From positions 1-64,000 of the forward strand of contig DATLGD010000164.1 in assembly GCA_035540755.1 (NCBI GenBank): DNA of 64,000 nt, in the 5' to 3' direction. The DNA is from DATLGD01 sp035540755. GTDB taxonomy: Bacteria; Actinomycetota; Actinomycetes; Mycobacteriales; SCTD01. The notes under the pieces are model-generated. The model was not told the DNA's origin. It did not search any database and worked only from the letters and a program-made list of their open reading frames with translations. A program made the position numbers and the translations under genes. This document shows positions 45,241 to 54,034 of this stretch, in pieces. Position 1 is the stretch's first letter. The number at the start of each line of letters is the position of its first letter.

Positions 45241-46355
45241 GCGGTGCTCCCTGCGGTCGGGACGGTGTGCAGGCCGAGCTCGGCCACGACCGCCAGCAGC
45301 TCGTCGACGCGGTGCGCGCAGGTGTGCCGCGCGCCGATGGTGCGCAGGCCGCTCTCCCGCAGCGACTGCGCCAGGTCCGGGTCGTGCAGGACGTCGCGCA
45401 GGTGCGCCTCCATCTGCGCGCCGTCCGTCGCGACGAGGTAGTCGCTGCCGGGCGTGAACAGGCCCTCCGCGTCGTCCCACGGGGCGGTGACCAGCGGGAT
45501 GCCGCAGGCCAGCGCCTCGAACGGCCGGATGGTCGGGATGCCCGGCAGCGCCTCGACGTACGGCCGCCGCGGCACGTGCACGGTGACGCCGTGCGCGGCG
45601 AAGGCCCGCGGGGCGAGGTGGTTGGCGATCCACCCGCCGTAGCGGATGCCCGCCTCCCTCAGCGCCTGCTTCGCGCCAACCGGGTAGCGCACCCCGTGCA
45701 CCGTCGCCCGCAGCCCGAGCCGGTGCACCGGGGCGAGCAGGAACTCGTGCAGCTCGGCCGTGCGCTCGCCGTCGCCCCAGTTGCCGATCCAGACCAGGTC
45801 TCCCTCGCGCTGCACTCCGTCGACGGGGGTGAAGACGCGGGCGTCGGCGGCCTCGTGCCACGTCCAGGCGCGCCCGGTCCAGCCGCGGTCGAGGTAGATC
45901 CGCCGGATCACCTCGCCGAAGGCGAGCACGCCGTCGTACTGCGAGAGGTCGTAGGCCGCCATGTCCTCAGGTGCGGTGGCAGCCCGGTGGTGGGTGTCGT
46001 GGAAGAGCAGCCGGTAGCCGCCCGCGGCCTTGTGCGCGCCGACCGCGGCGACCAGCGACGGCTCGTTCCACTCGTGCACCAGGACGAGGTCGGCGCCCTC
46101 GGTCATGGCGGGCACGTCGGGCTCGAGCGGGTCGTAGACCCGGCTGCGCAGCCGCGGGAACGCCCGGAGCACGTCGTCGACGGCGCCGCGGCCCTGGTCG
46201 ACGACGAGGTTCGCGCGGCTCCAGGCGTCCAGCGGCTCGTGGACCCGGACGTCGTGGCCGCGGTCGAGCAGGTCGCGAACGACGCCACGCAGGAAGTGCG
46301 CGTTGCCGTGGTTCCAGTCGCTGACCAGCGAGTGGCAGAACACGACGATCCTCAT
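45237..46355 (-). CDS. Glycosyltransferase (CgeB/GT4-like)
   Basis: 372 residues. FCHSLVSDWNHGNAHFLRGVVRDLLDRGHDVRVHEP, then LVWIGNWGDGERTAELHEFLL, HGVTVHVPRRPYVEALPGIPTIRPFEALACGIPLVTAPWDDAEGLFTPGSDYLVA. The FEALACGIPLV motif carries the acidic donor-binding residue. It shares the same opening W-N/G-NG-x-x-x-R-G pattern as the two following genes. Overlaps of 4 bp with both neighbours. Confidence 0.88.
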   Translation of the reverse strand: MRIVVFCHSLVSDWNHGNAHFLRGVVRDLLDRGHDVRVHEPLDAWSRANLVVDQGRGAVDDVLRAFPRLRSRVYDPLEPDVPAMTEGADLVLVHEWNEPSLVAAVGAHKAAGGYRLLFHDTHHRAATAPEDMAAYDLSQYDGVLAFGEVIRRIYLDRGWTGRAWTWHEAADARVFTPVDGVQREGDLVWIGNWGDGERTAELHEFLLAPVHRLGLRATVHGVRYPVGAKQALREAGIRYGGWIANHLAPRAFAAHGVTVHVPRRPYVEALPGIPTIRPFEALACGIPLVTAPWDDAEGLFTPGSDYLVATDGAQMEAHLRDVLHDPDLAQSLRESGLRTIGARHTCAHRVDELLAVVAELGLHTVPTAGSTA

Positions 46356-47380
46356 CGCGCACCCACCGGCAGAGCGGCATAGGCGGCGAGGTAGCCGGCG
46401 GCGGTCCGCTCCGGGGTGTAGGTCAGCGCCCGGGCCCGGGCAGCGGCACCTCGCGACGGGTCCTGCAGCGCCTCCTCCAGCGCGTCCACGAGCGAGGCGT
46501 CGTCGTGCACGTAGGTGGCGGCCTCGCCCCACACCTCGCGCAGGCTCGGGAGGTCCCCCAGCACCAGCGCGCAGCCGGCGAGAGCGGCCTCGAGGATGCC
46601 GAGCCCGAACGGCTCGTAGCGCGCCGGGGCGGCGTAGACCGCTGCCCGGGCCAGGAGCGCAGCCAGCGCCGGGAAGGCTAAGGGGCCGAGCACGTCGACA
46701 CCGGGCAGGTCGCCCGGTCCCTCCCCGGCCACCCGCACCGGTGCGGACAGCGACGGCGCGACGCGGCAGAGCGCGTCCACACCCTTGGCGTCGTCCCAGG
46801 TCCGGCCGGCGGCCAGCACGAGCGGCTCCTTGTCGGCCGGCGCGAGGAGCTCCCCCCGGCGGCAGTTCGGGACGACGGTCGCGCCCTCGAAGCCGTACGA
46901 GGCGCGCAGGTCGGCCGCGACGGCGGCCGTCGGCGCGACGACCCGCCCGGCGGCGCGCAGCCCCGCGGCCACCGCCGCCCGGTAGACGTCCCACTCGGCC
47001 GGCGCCTCAGTGCCCCGCACGGCGCGGAACCAGGAGACGACGTCGGAGTGCGCGACGACCAGCGGGCGCGTGCGCCAGGCCAGGGCGGCGTGCACGTAGC
47101 CGTTGAGGTGCACGACGTCGGGCTGCAGCTCCTGCTCCAGCGAGAGCAGCCAGCCGCCGGCCTGCTCGACGCCCGGCCACGGGTCGTGCTGCCACTCGAG
47201 CGGGAAGGTCGAGACGTGCACCGAGGCGAAGGCGCCGGCCTCCTCCGCCTGCGCCGGCGACAGGCCGCGCCCCATGGTCGCCAGGTGCACCTCCACCCCG
47301 CAGGGGCGCAGTGCGTGCGCGAGCTCGACCGCGTAGGTCCAGACGCCGCCGACGGTGTCGGCCGTCATGAGCACCCTCAC
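46352..47380 (-). CDS. GT4-family glycosyltransferase
   Basis: 342-residue GT-B retaining glycosyltransferase. N-terminal VLMTADTVGGVWTYAVELAHALRPCGVEVHLATMG resembles bacterial starch/sucrose-synthase-like GT4 enzymes; the C-terminal half has VLAAGRTWDDAKGVDALCRVAP and the E-x7-E motif ARYEPFGLGILEAALAGCALVLGDLPSLREVWG. GTG 47380 overlaps the stop of the oxidoreductase gene (GTGA). Confidence 0.9.
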   Translation of the reverse strand: MRVLMTADTVGGVWTYAVELAHALRPCGVEVHLATMGRGLSPAQAEEAGAFASVHVSTFPLEWQHDPWPGVEQAGGWLLSLEQELQPDVVHLNGYVHAALAWRTRPLVVAHSDVVSWFRAVRGTEAPAEWDVYRAAVAAGLRAAGRVVAPTAAVAADLRASYGFEGATVVPNCRRGELLAPADKEPLVLAAGRTWDDAKGVDALCRVAPSLSAPVRVAGEGPGDLPGVDVLGPLAFPALAALLARAAVYAAPARYEPFGLGILEAALAGCALVLGDLPSLREVWGEAATYVHDDASLVDALEEALQDPSRGAAARARALTYTPERTAAGYLAAYAALPVGAR

Positions 47381-48351
47381 CGGCCGTACACCCGGTCGAG
47401 CACCGCAGCGGTGGTGACCAGCTCCTCGTTGGCCGGGTCGTACCGCTCGCCCGCGGCGAGCCGCCGGGTCCAGTCGACGGCGGCGCGGCCGCCCCAGGCG
47501 TCCGGCGGCTCGACCAGCACCGAGCGACTCGTCCCGGTGTGCCGGGTGGCGCGGAAGTCGTAGAAGGAGCCCCCGACGTTGGTGAGCGCGACGGCGCCGG
47601 AGGTGCCGTGGAAGGTCGCGGCGATGACCGCCTCCTGCCCGGCGTGCAGGTTCCACGAGCAGCCGAGCGTCAGGACCCGGCCACCGGTGAGGTCGATCCT
47701 CGCGGTGGCGAAGTCCTCGACGACGTCGGTGCGGCCGTCGAGCGGGCGGCCGCCGGCGAACAGCCGCGAGCAGACGCCCTCGACTCCGGCTCCGGGCAGC
47801 AGGTGCAGCGCGAGGTCGACCAGGTGGGTGCCGAGGTCGATGACGCAGCCGCCGCCGGACAGCTCCGGGTCCCGGAACCACGGCTTGTCCGGCCCGTAGG
47901 CGTTGTGGAAGACGAGCTCCGCGGCGTAGACCTCGCCGAGCTCGCCGGACTCGAGCACCTTGCGCAGCGCCTCGGTGGCGGCCAGGTGGCGGTAGGACAG
48001 GTCGACCCCGAGCAGCCGGTCGGCGACGCGGGCGGCAGCCACCACCTCCGCGGTCTCGGCGGCGGTGCGGCCGAGCGGCTTCTGGCAGAAGACGGCGCTG
48101 CCGCCCCGCAGCGCCGCGAGCGTCTGCTCGGCGTGCAGCGCGCTCGGGGTGGCGATGACGACGCCGTCGAGGCCGGCTGCGAGCAGCTCCTCCGGACGGA
48201 CGGCCTCGGCACCCGCCTCGGCGGCGGCCTCCGCGGCGGCCTGGGGGGAGGCGTCCGCAACCAGCGTCGCCTCGGCCAGCCCGCTGGCGACGATCGCCCG
48301 CATCCGGTCCCGGCCGATCCACCCGACGCCGAGGAAGCCCAGCCGGGTCAT
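47377..48351 (-). CDS. Gfo/Idh/MocA-family oxidoreductase
   Basis: 324 residues. Rossmann start LGFLGVGWIGRDRMRAI, then VVIATPSALHAEQTLAALRGG and the family EKP motif in the form FCQKPLGRTAAETAEVVAAA (Gln in place of the usual Glu). The C-terminal sheet domain contains GGGCVIDLGTHLVDLALHLL with the catalytic Asp/His region. Probably oxidises or epimerises a nucleotide sugar for the operon. 4-bp overlaps on both sides. Confidence 0.9.
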   Translation of the reverse strand: MTRLGFLGVGWIGRDRMRAIVASGLAEATLVADASPQAAAEAAAEAGAEAVRPEELLAAGLDGVVIATPSALHAEQTLAALRGGSAVFCQKPLGRTAAETAEVVAAARVADRLLGVDLSYRHLAATEALRKVLESGELGEVYAAELVFHNAYGPDKPWFRDPELSGGGCVIDLGTHLVDLALHLLPGAGVEGVCSRLFAGGRPLDGRTDVVEDFATARIDLTGGRVLTLGCSWNLHAGQEAVIAATFHGTSGAVALTNVGGSFYDFRATRHTGTSRSVLVEPPDAWGGRAAVDWTRRLAAGERYDPANEELVTTAAVLDRVYGR

Positions 48352-49283
48352 GAGGTGACCAGGGCCTTGACGAAGCCCTCCGGCCGCTCGGCGGCGGCAT
48401 CCATCGCCGCCTTCAGGTCCTCCAGCGGGAAGGCGTGCGTGTAGAGCGGCCGCGGGTCGAGCCGGCCGGACGCGACGGCGTCGACAGCTGCGCGGATCCC
48501 CCGCAGCTGCACCTCGGGGTCGCGCTCGTGGGCGTTGACGACGTCGATCCCGCGCCAGTTCCACAGCTGGACGTTCACCGACCGCAGGCCGTCCTGGTGG
48601 AATCCGGCGATGACCAGCCGGCCGCCGAAGCCGGTGAGCTCTCCGGACAGGTCGAGCGGCCAGGGCGCGCCGGTTCCCTCGACCACCCGCTCGCAGAACG
48701 TCCCTCCGGTCAGGCCGGCGACCTCGTCGATCACGCGCGCGTGGTCGTCCATGAGGACCGTCTCGGCGGCCCCCATCTGCCGGGCCACCTGCAGGGCCGA
48801 CTCCTTCCGAGCGACCGCGACGACGCGGCAGCCGGCCGCCGCGGCCAGGGCCACGAGCAGCGCGCCGAGGAAGCCCACGCCGACCACCGCGACGGTCTGC
48901 CCCGGCTCGAAGCCGCTGCGCCGGGCGGCGTTGAACGCGCAGCCGATCGCCTCGCCGGGGAACGGCTGGCCGTCCAGCTCGGGCGGCAGCGGGACGAGCC
49001 GGTCCGCCGGCACCACCAGCTCGTCGGTGAAGGCGTCCTCGGCCAGCAGCGCGACGCGCGTGCCTTCGCCGCGCCCCTCCACGACCCGACCCCAGGCCTC
49101 GTGGCCGGGGTTGCCCGGCCGCAGCGGGTAGTCGAACCACGGTCGCCCCTCCCAGGCGGGCAGGTTCGAGCCGCAAACGCCGCAGCCCTCGACCGCGACC
49201 CGGACGCTGCCGGGGACCAGCGGCGGTGAGGCGCCCTGCACCAGCTCGACGGACCCGGGGCTCGTCACCACCGCGCTGCGCAC
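48348..49283 (-). CDS. Zinc-type medium-chain alcohol dehydrogenase lacking the structural-zinc loop
   Basis: 311 residues. Catalytic-zinc pieces VEGCGVCGSNLPAWEG and PGNPGHEAWGRVV are present, and the NAD(P) fold reads VAVVGVGFLGALLVALAAAAGCRVVAVARKESAL. The four-cysteine structural-zinc loop normally following residue 90 is missing, which explains the short length. Relatives act on sugars or polyols, so it probably modifies a sugar precursor with the adjacent oxidoreductase. GTG 49283. Confidence 0.88.
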   Translation of the reverse strand: MRSAVVTSPGSVELVQGASPPLVPGSVRVAVEGCGVCGSNLPAWEGRPWFDYPLRPGNPGHEAWGRVVEGRGEGTRVALLAEDAFTDELVVPADRLVPLPPELDGQPFPGEAIGCAFNAARRSGFEPGQTVAVVGVGFLGALLVALAAAAGCRVVAVARKESALQVARQMGAAETVLMDDHARVIDEVAGLTGGTFCERVVEGTGAPWPLDLSGELTGFGGRLVIAGFHQDGLRSVNVQLWNWRGIDVVNAHERDPEVQLRGIRAAVDAVASGRLDPRPLYTHAFPLEDLKAAMDAAAERPEGFVKALVTS

Positions 49284-49291
49284 GACCGCGC

Positions 49292-50329
49292 TCAGCCCGC
49301 TCTCGACGCCGCGACCCGCGCGCCCGAGGACGCCAGCCAGTCGTGCAGCAGCTTCACGCCCTCCTCGGGCGAGGTCTTCGGCGCCCAGCCAGTGGCCTCG
49401 GCGAAGCGGCGGGTGTCGGAGACGTAGTAGCGCTGGTCACCGACGCGCCAGTCGCCGAAGCGGACCTCCGGAGCCGGGCCTAGCGTCCCGATGAGCTCCA
49501 GCAGCTCGAGCAGGCTGACCGTGCTCTGCGGGCCGCCACCCATGTTGAAGGCCTGTCCCCGGAGGTCGTCGGCGGCGCCGATCGCGAGCTCCATCGCGTC
49601 GAGCAGGTCGTCGACGTAGAGCACGTCGCGGACCTGCCGGCCGTCGCCGTACAGCGTGATCGGGGCGCGGTCGCGGGCCTGCAGGAGGAAGTGCGCGACC
49701 CAGCCCTGGTCCTCGTTGCCCTGCTGGTGCGGCCCGTAGATGCAGCTCATCCGGAAGACGACGTGCGGCATCCCGTAGGTCTGCGCGTAGTCCAGGACGT
49801 ACTGGTCCGCCCCGCCCTTGGAGCAGCCGTACGGGCTGGCGAACTGCAGCGGCCAGTGCTCGCCGATGCCGTGCTCGCGCACCTGCTCGTCGACCGGCTC
49901 GTACCGCCCGCCCCGCTGCTCGACCCGCAACCCGGCGAGCTTGCCGTAGACCTTGTTGGTGGAGGTGAACAGCAGCGGCGGTGGGTCGCTGCGACGGCGC
50001 AGCTCCTCGAGCAGCGCGATCGTGCCGCCGAGGTTGACCGAGTAGTCGTGCACCGGCTCGGTCACCGACGTCGTCACCGCGACCTGCGCGGCGAAGTGGA
50101 AGACCCGGTCGGCCTTCCGGGCGGCGGTGCGGACGTCGTCGGCGCTGCGGACGTCGCCGCGCACGACCTCGAGGCGGTCGGGATGGGTGTGCTCCAGCCA
50201 CTGCAGGTTGGTCCGGACACCGGGGCGCGACAGGTCGTCGAGCACGACCACCCGCTCCCCCGCCTGCAGCAGGCGGGCCGCGAGGTTGGTCCCGACGAAG
50301 CCGGCTCCTCCGGTGACGAGGGAGGTCAT
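49292..50329 (-). CDS. NAD-dependent epimerase, CDP-paratose 2-epimerase-like
   Basis: 345-residue extended SDR. Cofactor motif LVTGGAGFVGTNLAARLL, FHFAAQVAVTTSV, the RfbE/TyvX-like LFTSTNKVYGKLAG, and the catalytic YGCSK with GGADQYVLDYA. FRMSCIYGPHQQGNEDQGWVAHF is also characteristic of CDP-tyvelose epimerases. The sugar here cannot be fixed from sequence. ATG 50329 overlaps the stop of the upstream epimerase. Confidence 0.88.
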   Translation of the reverse strand: MTSLVTGGAGFVGTNLAARLLQAGERVVVLDDLSRPGVRTNLQWLEHTHPDRLEVVRGDVRSADDVRTAARKADRVFHFAAQVAVTTSVTEPVHDYSVNLGGTIALLEELRRRSDPPPLLFTSTNKVYGKLAGLRVEQRGGRYEPVDEQVREHGIGEHWPLQFASPYGCSKGGADQYVLDYAQTYGMPHVVFRMSCIYGPHQQGNEDQGWVAHFLLQARDRAPITLYGDGRQVRDVLYVDDLLDAMELAIGAADDLRGQAFNMGGGPQSTVSLLELLELIGTLGPAPEVRFGDWRVGDQRYYVSDTRRFAEATGWAPKTSPEEGVKLLHDWLASSGARVAASRAG

Positions 50330-51444
50330 ACGGCGAGCCCGCGCCGGGCCAGCTCGGCGGTCGCGGCATCGACGCCGTCCACCGCCACCTGCCCCTCGAG
50401 CCACTCGGCCAGCTCGGTCAGGCCCTTCTCCAGCGTCACCTGGGGCACGTACCCGAGCACCTGCCCGGCGCGCGAGACGTCGGCGAAGCAGTGCCGGATG
50501 TCGCCGACGCGGAACGTCCCGGTGGCCTCCGGGGTGATGTCGGTCCGGTCGAGGATCTGCGCCAGCGAGGTGGCGATCTCGTTGACCGTGATGCTCTGGC
50601 CGCTGCCGACGTTGAGCACCTCCCCGGCCGCCGCCTCGCCCGCGGACAGGGCGAGGGCGCAGGCCCGGGCCACGTCGTGCACGCTGACGAAGTCGCGCTG
50701 CTGCGCGCCGTCCTCGAAGATCAGCGGCGGGCGGCCGTTGAGCAGCCGCGAGGCGAAGATCGCCAGCACGCCGGTGTAGGGGTTCGACAGGGCCTGGTAG
50801 GGCCCGTAGGCGTTGAAGAAGCGCAGCGCGACGGTCGGGACCTTGTACGCCTCGCCGAACATCAGGCAGAGCCGCTCCTGGTCGTACTTGCCCAGGGCGT
50901 AGACGCTGGACAGCGTCGGCGGCTTGTCCTCCGCGGTAGGCACCGGGGTCAGGGCCTGCCCCTGCGGCCCCACCGGCTCCCAGCGCCCGGCCTCGAGGTC
51001 GCTGCGCCGGCGCATCACGGCGGGCACCGGGTCGCCGACGGCGTCGACGTAGCGGCCCTCGCCGTACACGCTCATGCTGGACGCCACGAGCAGCTGCTCC
51101 ACCGGCGTCTCGGCCAGCGCCTCGAGCAGCACGCCGGTGCCGACGCCGTTGACCGAGGTGTACTCGGCGATCTCGTACATGCTCTGGCCGACGCCGACCC
51201 GGGCCGCCAGGTGCGCCACCCGGTCCGCGCCCGCGAGGGCGCGGCGGACGGCCTCGGGGTCGCGGACGTCGCCGACCACCAGCTCGACGTCGTCCGGGAG
51301 GTAGCCCGGCCGCTCGCCGGAGGGGTGGACCTGAGGGTGGAGCACGTCGAGCACCCGGACCCGGTCCCCGGCCTCCAGCAGCTCGCGGGCGAGGTGAGCG
51401 CCGATGAAGCCGGCGCCGCCGGTGATGAGGACGGTGCGGGACAT
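50326..51444 (-). CDS. NAD-dependent epimerase/dehydratase
   Basis: 372-residue extended [61 protein letters not shown] and the catalytic [17 protein letters not shown], followed by [29 protein letters not shown] and [19 protein letters not shown] 40-residue insertion between the catalytic Ser and Tyr is unusual. Nucleotide-sugar 4-epimerase or dehydratase is likely. First gene of the nine-gene operon; TAGGTT at 51506-51501 is its probable -10 box. Confidence 0.88.
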   Translation of the reverse strand: MSRTVLITGGAGFIGAHLARELLEAGDRVRVLDVLHPQVHPSGERPGYLPDDVELVVGDVRDPEAVRRALAGADRVAHLAARVGVGQSMYEIAEYTSVNGVGTGVLLEALAETPVEQLLVASSMSVYGEGRYVDAVGDPVPAVMRRRSDLEAGRWEPVGPQGQALTPVPTAEDKPPTLSSVYALGKYDQERLCLMFGEAYKVPTVALRFFNAYGPYQALSNPYTGVLAIFASRLLNGRPPLIFEDGAQQRDFVSVHDVARACALALSAGEAAAGEVLNVGSGQSITVNEIATSLAQILDRTDITPEATGTFRVGDIRHCFADVSRAGQVLGYVPQVTLEKGLTELAEWLEGQVAVDGVDAATAELARRGLAV

Positions 51445-51500
51445 GCGTTCTCTCTTCGCTCGGCGAACGGCTGATCCTCAGATCTGGTCCATCTCCGGAC

Positions 51501-51506
51501 AACCTA
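51501..51506 (-). promoter_or_regulatory. Probable -10 box (TAGGTT) of the glycan operon
   Basis: On the minus strand TAGGTT lies about 57 bases upstream of the first gene's ATG (51444), in the 121-bp divergent region shared with the UXS-like gene. The leader also contains GAAGAGAG ahead of the ATG. No certain -35 box. Confidence 0.4.
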
Positions 51507-51565
51507 AACGAGATGCTGCTGATGCTGCTGACGTCGATCCGCGGCGCGTCGGCCATAGTGTGCCG

Positions 51566-52522
51566 ATGACGAAGAGGACCGTGGTGACGGGCGGCGCCGG
51601 CTTCCTGGGGTCGCACCTGTGCGAGCAGCTGCTGCAGCGGGACCACGAGGTGGTGGCCCTCGACAACTTCCTGACCGGCTCGGCGGCCAACGTCGAGCAC
51701 CTGATGGAGGACGACCGCTTCCGGCTGATCAAGGCCGACGTCACCGACTACGTGCACGTTCCGGGGCCGGTGGACGACGTCCTGCACTTCGCCAGCCCTG
51801 CCTCGCCGGTCGACTACCTCGAGCTGCCGATCGAGACGATGAAGGTCGGCTCGATCGGCACGCTGCACGCCCTCGGCCTGGCCAAGGAGAAGGGCGCCCG
51901 CTTCCTGCTCGCCTCCACCTCCGAGACCTACGGGGACCCGCAGGTCCACCCCCAGCCCGAGGACTACTGGGGGCACGTGAACCCGGTGGGCCCCCGAGGG
52001 GTGTACGACGAGGCGAAGCGGTTCGCCGAGGCCCTGACGATGGCCTACCGGCGCACCCACGACGTCGACACGGCGATCGTGCGGATCTTCAACACCTACG
52101 GCCCCCGGATGCGGCCCAACGACGGACGGGCCATCCCGACCTTTATCCGCCAGGCGCTGGCCGACGAGCCGATCACGGTCGCCGGCGACGGCACCCAGAC
52201 CCGCAGCGTCTGCTACGTGGACGACCTGGTCACCGGCCTGCTGGCGCTGCTGGAGTCCGACCTGGCTGGGCCGGTCAACATCGGCAACCCGCAGGAGCTG
52301 TCGATGCTCGAGCTGGCGACGCGCATCGTCGACCTCACCGGCTCCTCGAGCCCGATCACCTTCGTCGAGCGGCCGGTCGACGACCCGAGCGTGCGCCGGC
52401 CCGACATCCGGCTGGCCCGGAACGCGCTGGGCTGGGAGCCGACCGTCGACCTCGACGCCGGCCTGCGGCAGACGATCGCCTGGTTCGAGCGGCACGAGGC
52501 GCTGCAGCGCGACGTCGCCTGA
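51566..52522 (+). CDS. UDP-glucuronate decarboxylase-like epimerase (UDP-xylose synthase type)
   Basis: 318-residue extended [90 protein letters not shown], catalytic [33 protein letters not shown] and [15 protein letters not shown]. This pattern is that of UXS enzymes, which convert UDP-glucuronate to UDP-xylose. ATG 51566 stands six bases after CATAGT, so it may be leaderless. Divergent from the nine-gene glycan operon, supplying a pentose donor. Confidence 0.9.
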   Translation: MTKRTVVTGGAGFLGSHLCEQLLQRDHEVVALDNFLTGSAANVEHLMEDDRFRLIKADVTDYVHVPGPVDDVLHFASPASPVDYLELPIETMKVGSIGTLHALGLAKEKGARFLLASTSETYGDPQVHPQPEDYWGHVNPVGPRGVYDEAKRFAEALTMAYRRTHDVDTAIVRIFNTYGPRMRPNDGRAIPTFIRQALADEPITVAGDGTQTRSVCYVDDLVTGLLALLESDLAGPVNIGNPQELSMLELATRIVDLTGSSSPITFVERPVDDPSVRRPDIRLARNALGWEPTVDLDAGLRQTIAWFERHEALQRDVA

Positions 52523-52538
52523 GCCGGCCGGCCGGTGC

Positions 52539-53921
52539 TCAGCGCAGCTCGGTCCAGCCGGACCACGCCGTGCCGGCCCCGGTCGCCCGGTAGAGCTTGC
52601 CGTCGGTGCCGTGCACCACGACGTCGGCGCGGTCGCTGCCGGTCGTGGCCGCGACGCTGGGCGCCGACGACAGGGCGCCGCCGAGGGCCGTCCAGCCGGC
52701 GTCGCCGGTCGGTCGCATCCGCTGGACGTAGGTGCGGTCGTCCGGCCCGCGCACGGCCAGGACGGGCCCGCTCGCGGACGGAGCCAGCCCCACGTCGCCC
52801 TTGGCCGCGCCGCCCAGGCGCGACCACGGCGTCCAGGTGCTGCCGGCGCGGGTGCGCCGCCAGGGGCCGCCGTCGGTGCCGAGCACGACCACCTCGAGCA
52901 CCTCGGGGCCGGAGCGCACCAGGCCGGGGCCGGATGCCTCGAGGACGCCGCCGCCGGCGCTCGCCCAGCCGCCCTGCTTCAGGCCGGCGTCGAAGGACGT
53001 CAGCCAGGTCCTGCCGTCGGCGCCGCGCACGGCGACGTCGAACCCGCCGGCGAGGTCGGAGGCCACGGCGGGTCGGGTCGACAGCAGACCGCCGCCGGGC
53101 AGCCAGCCGGTCCAGGCCTTGCCGGGCGGCCTGGTGTTCACCCAGAGCGCGTCGTCGGTGCCGCGGCCGGCCGCCACCAGCGTGCCGTCGGTGAGGACCG
53201 CGGTGCCGAGGCCGCCGACCACGGAGCCGCCCAGCCCGGTGGCCGTGCCGAACCCGCCGCCGGGGCGCCAGGTGCGCTGGGTGCCGGACCCGGCAGTGCT
53301 GCGCAGCACCAGGGAGAGCCCGTCGCCGTCGATCGCCAGCCCCGGCGTCGGTGCCGACGTGCGCAGCCACCAGCTGGTGCTCTGCCGGGCGCCGCTCCAG
53401 CTGAGCGAGAAGTGCACGTGGTCGACGTGCGGGTTGCTGCCCGTGTACGGGCTCCACCCGGGGTTGGTGCCGTAGGCCTTGAAGACCTGCTTGTTCCAGA
53501 TGATGTACATGATGCCGAGCCGGCGCGCCCTGGCGTGCGCGTTGCCGTTGTCGTCGGGCTCGGTGAGCCAGGCGAGCAGCTCGTCGGCCGCCGCCTTCTC
53601 CTCCGGCTTGTCCGCGTGGACCGGCCAGTCCCAGGCCCGGCCGTCCTTGTGCTCGCTGGTGCCGCCCGAGGCGCAGTCGCGCAGCAGGTACCCCTTGCGG
53701 AACGCCGGGTAGGCCGAGGTGACGAGCTCCTGCAGGGCGACGACGCCCGGGGTGGGCACGGCGGCGCAGCGGGTCTGGCCGTCGTAGCGGGCGTAGGGGT
53801 CGACGGTCGCGGTGCTGAAGGTGGGCGTGGCCGGCGGCGCGGCCAGCGCGGTCCCGCCGACGAGCAGGGCGGCGGCGAGGGCCACAGGCAGCAGGGCACG
53901 ACGGGTGGAACGGCGGGGCAT
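52539..53921 (-). CDS. Exported M15-like peptidase domain with C-terminal beta-propeller
   Basis: 460 residues. Signal peptide to about 28 (LLPVALAAALLVGGTALAAPP). The N-terminal domain (about 45-180) carries SEHKDGRAWDWPVH and GSNPHVDHVHFSLSWSGA, the S-x-H-x-x-G-x-A-x-D and H-x-x-H pattern of D,D-peptidase-type (ARB_07466-like) zinc folds. From about 185 to the end there are six repeats of roughly 46 residues of the form V-G-T-D-x-x-x-W ... W-x-x-W-x-x-L-G-G, a PLL/sialidase-like propeller. The same C-terminal module occurs in the next three exported proteins. Convergent with the UXS-like gene. Confidence 0.85.
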   Translation of the reverse strand: MPRRSTRRALLPVALAAALLVGGTALAAPPATPTFSTATVDPYARYDGQTRCAAVPTPGVVALQELVTSAYPAFRKGYLLRDCASGGTSEHKDGRAWDWPVHADKPEEKAAADELLAWLTEPDDNGNAHARARRLGIMYIIWNKQVFKAYGTNPGWSPYTGSNPHVDHVHFSLSWSGARQSTSWWLRTSAPTPGLAIDGDGLSLVLRSTAGSGTQRTWRPGGGFGTATGLGGSVVGGLGTAVLTDGTLVAAGRGTDDALWVNTRPPGKAWTGWLPGGGLLSTRPAVASDLAGGFDVAVRGADGRTWLTSFDAGLKQGGWASAGGGVLEASGPGLVRSGPEVLEVVVLGTDGGPWRRTRAGSTWTPWSRLGGAAKGDVGLAPSASGPVLAVRGPDDRTYVQRMRPTGDAGWTALGGALSSAPSVAATTGSDRADVVVHGTDGKLYRATGAGTAWSGWTELR

Positions 53922-54034
53922 GGGATCTCTTCCACGTCAGGGCGCGTCCGGAGGCGGACGGCTCTCGGTGCGGCTCTGCGGGAGCCGGTCTGTCTCTGCA
54001 GGTCTCGACCAGGTCCGGCCGGCCCTGTAGGCCG

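Noticed and set aside
52523..52560. GC-rich hairpin between the UXS-like and M15-like genes as a terminator
   Set aside because: Only five clean outer base pairs around a self-complementary CCGG run; not convincing.
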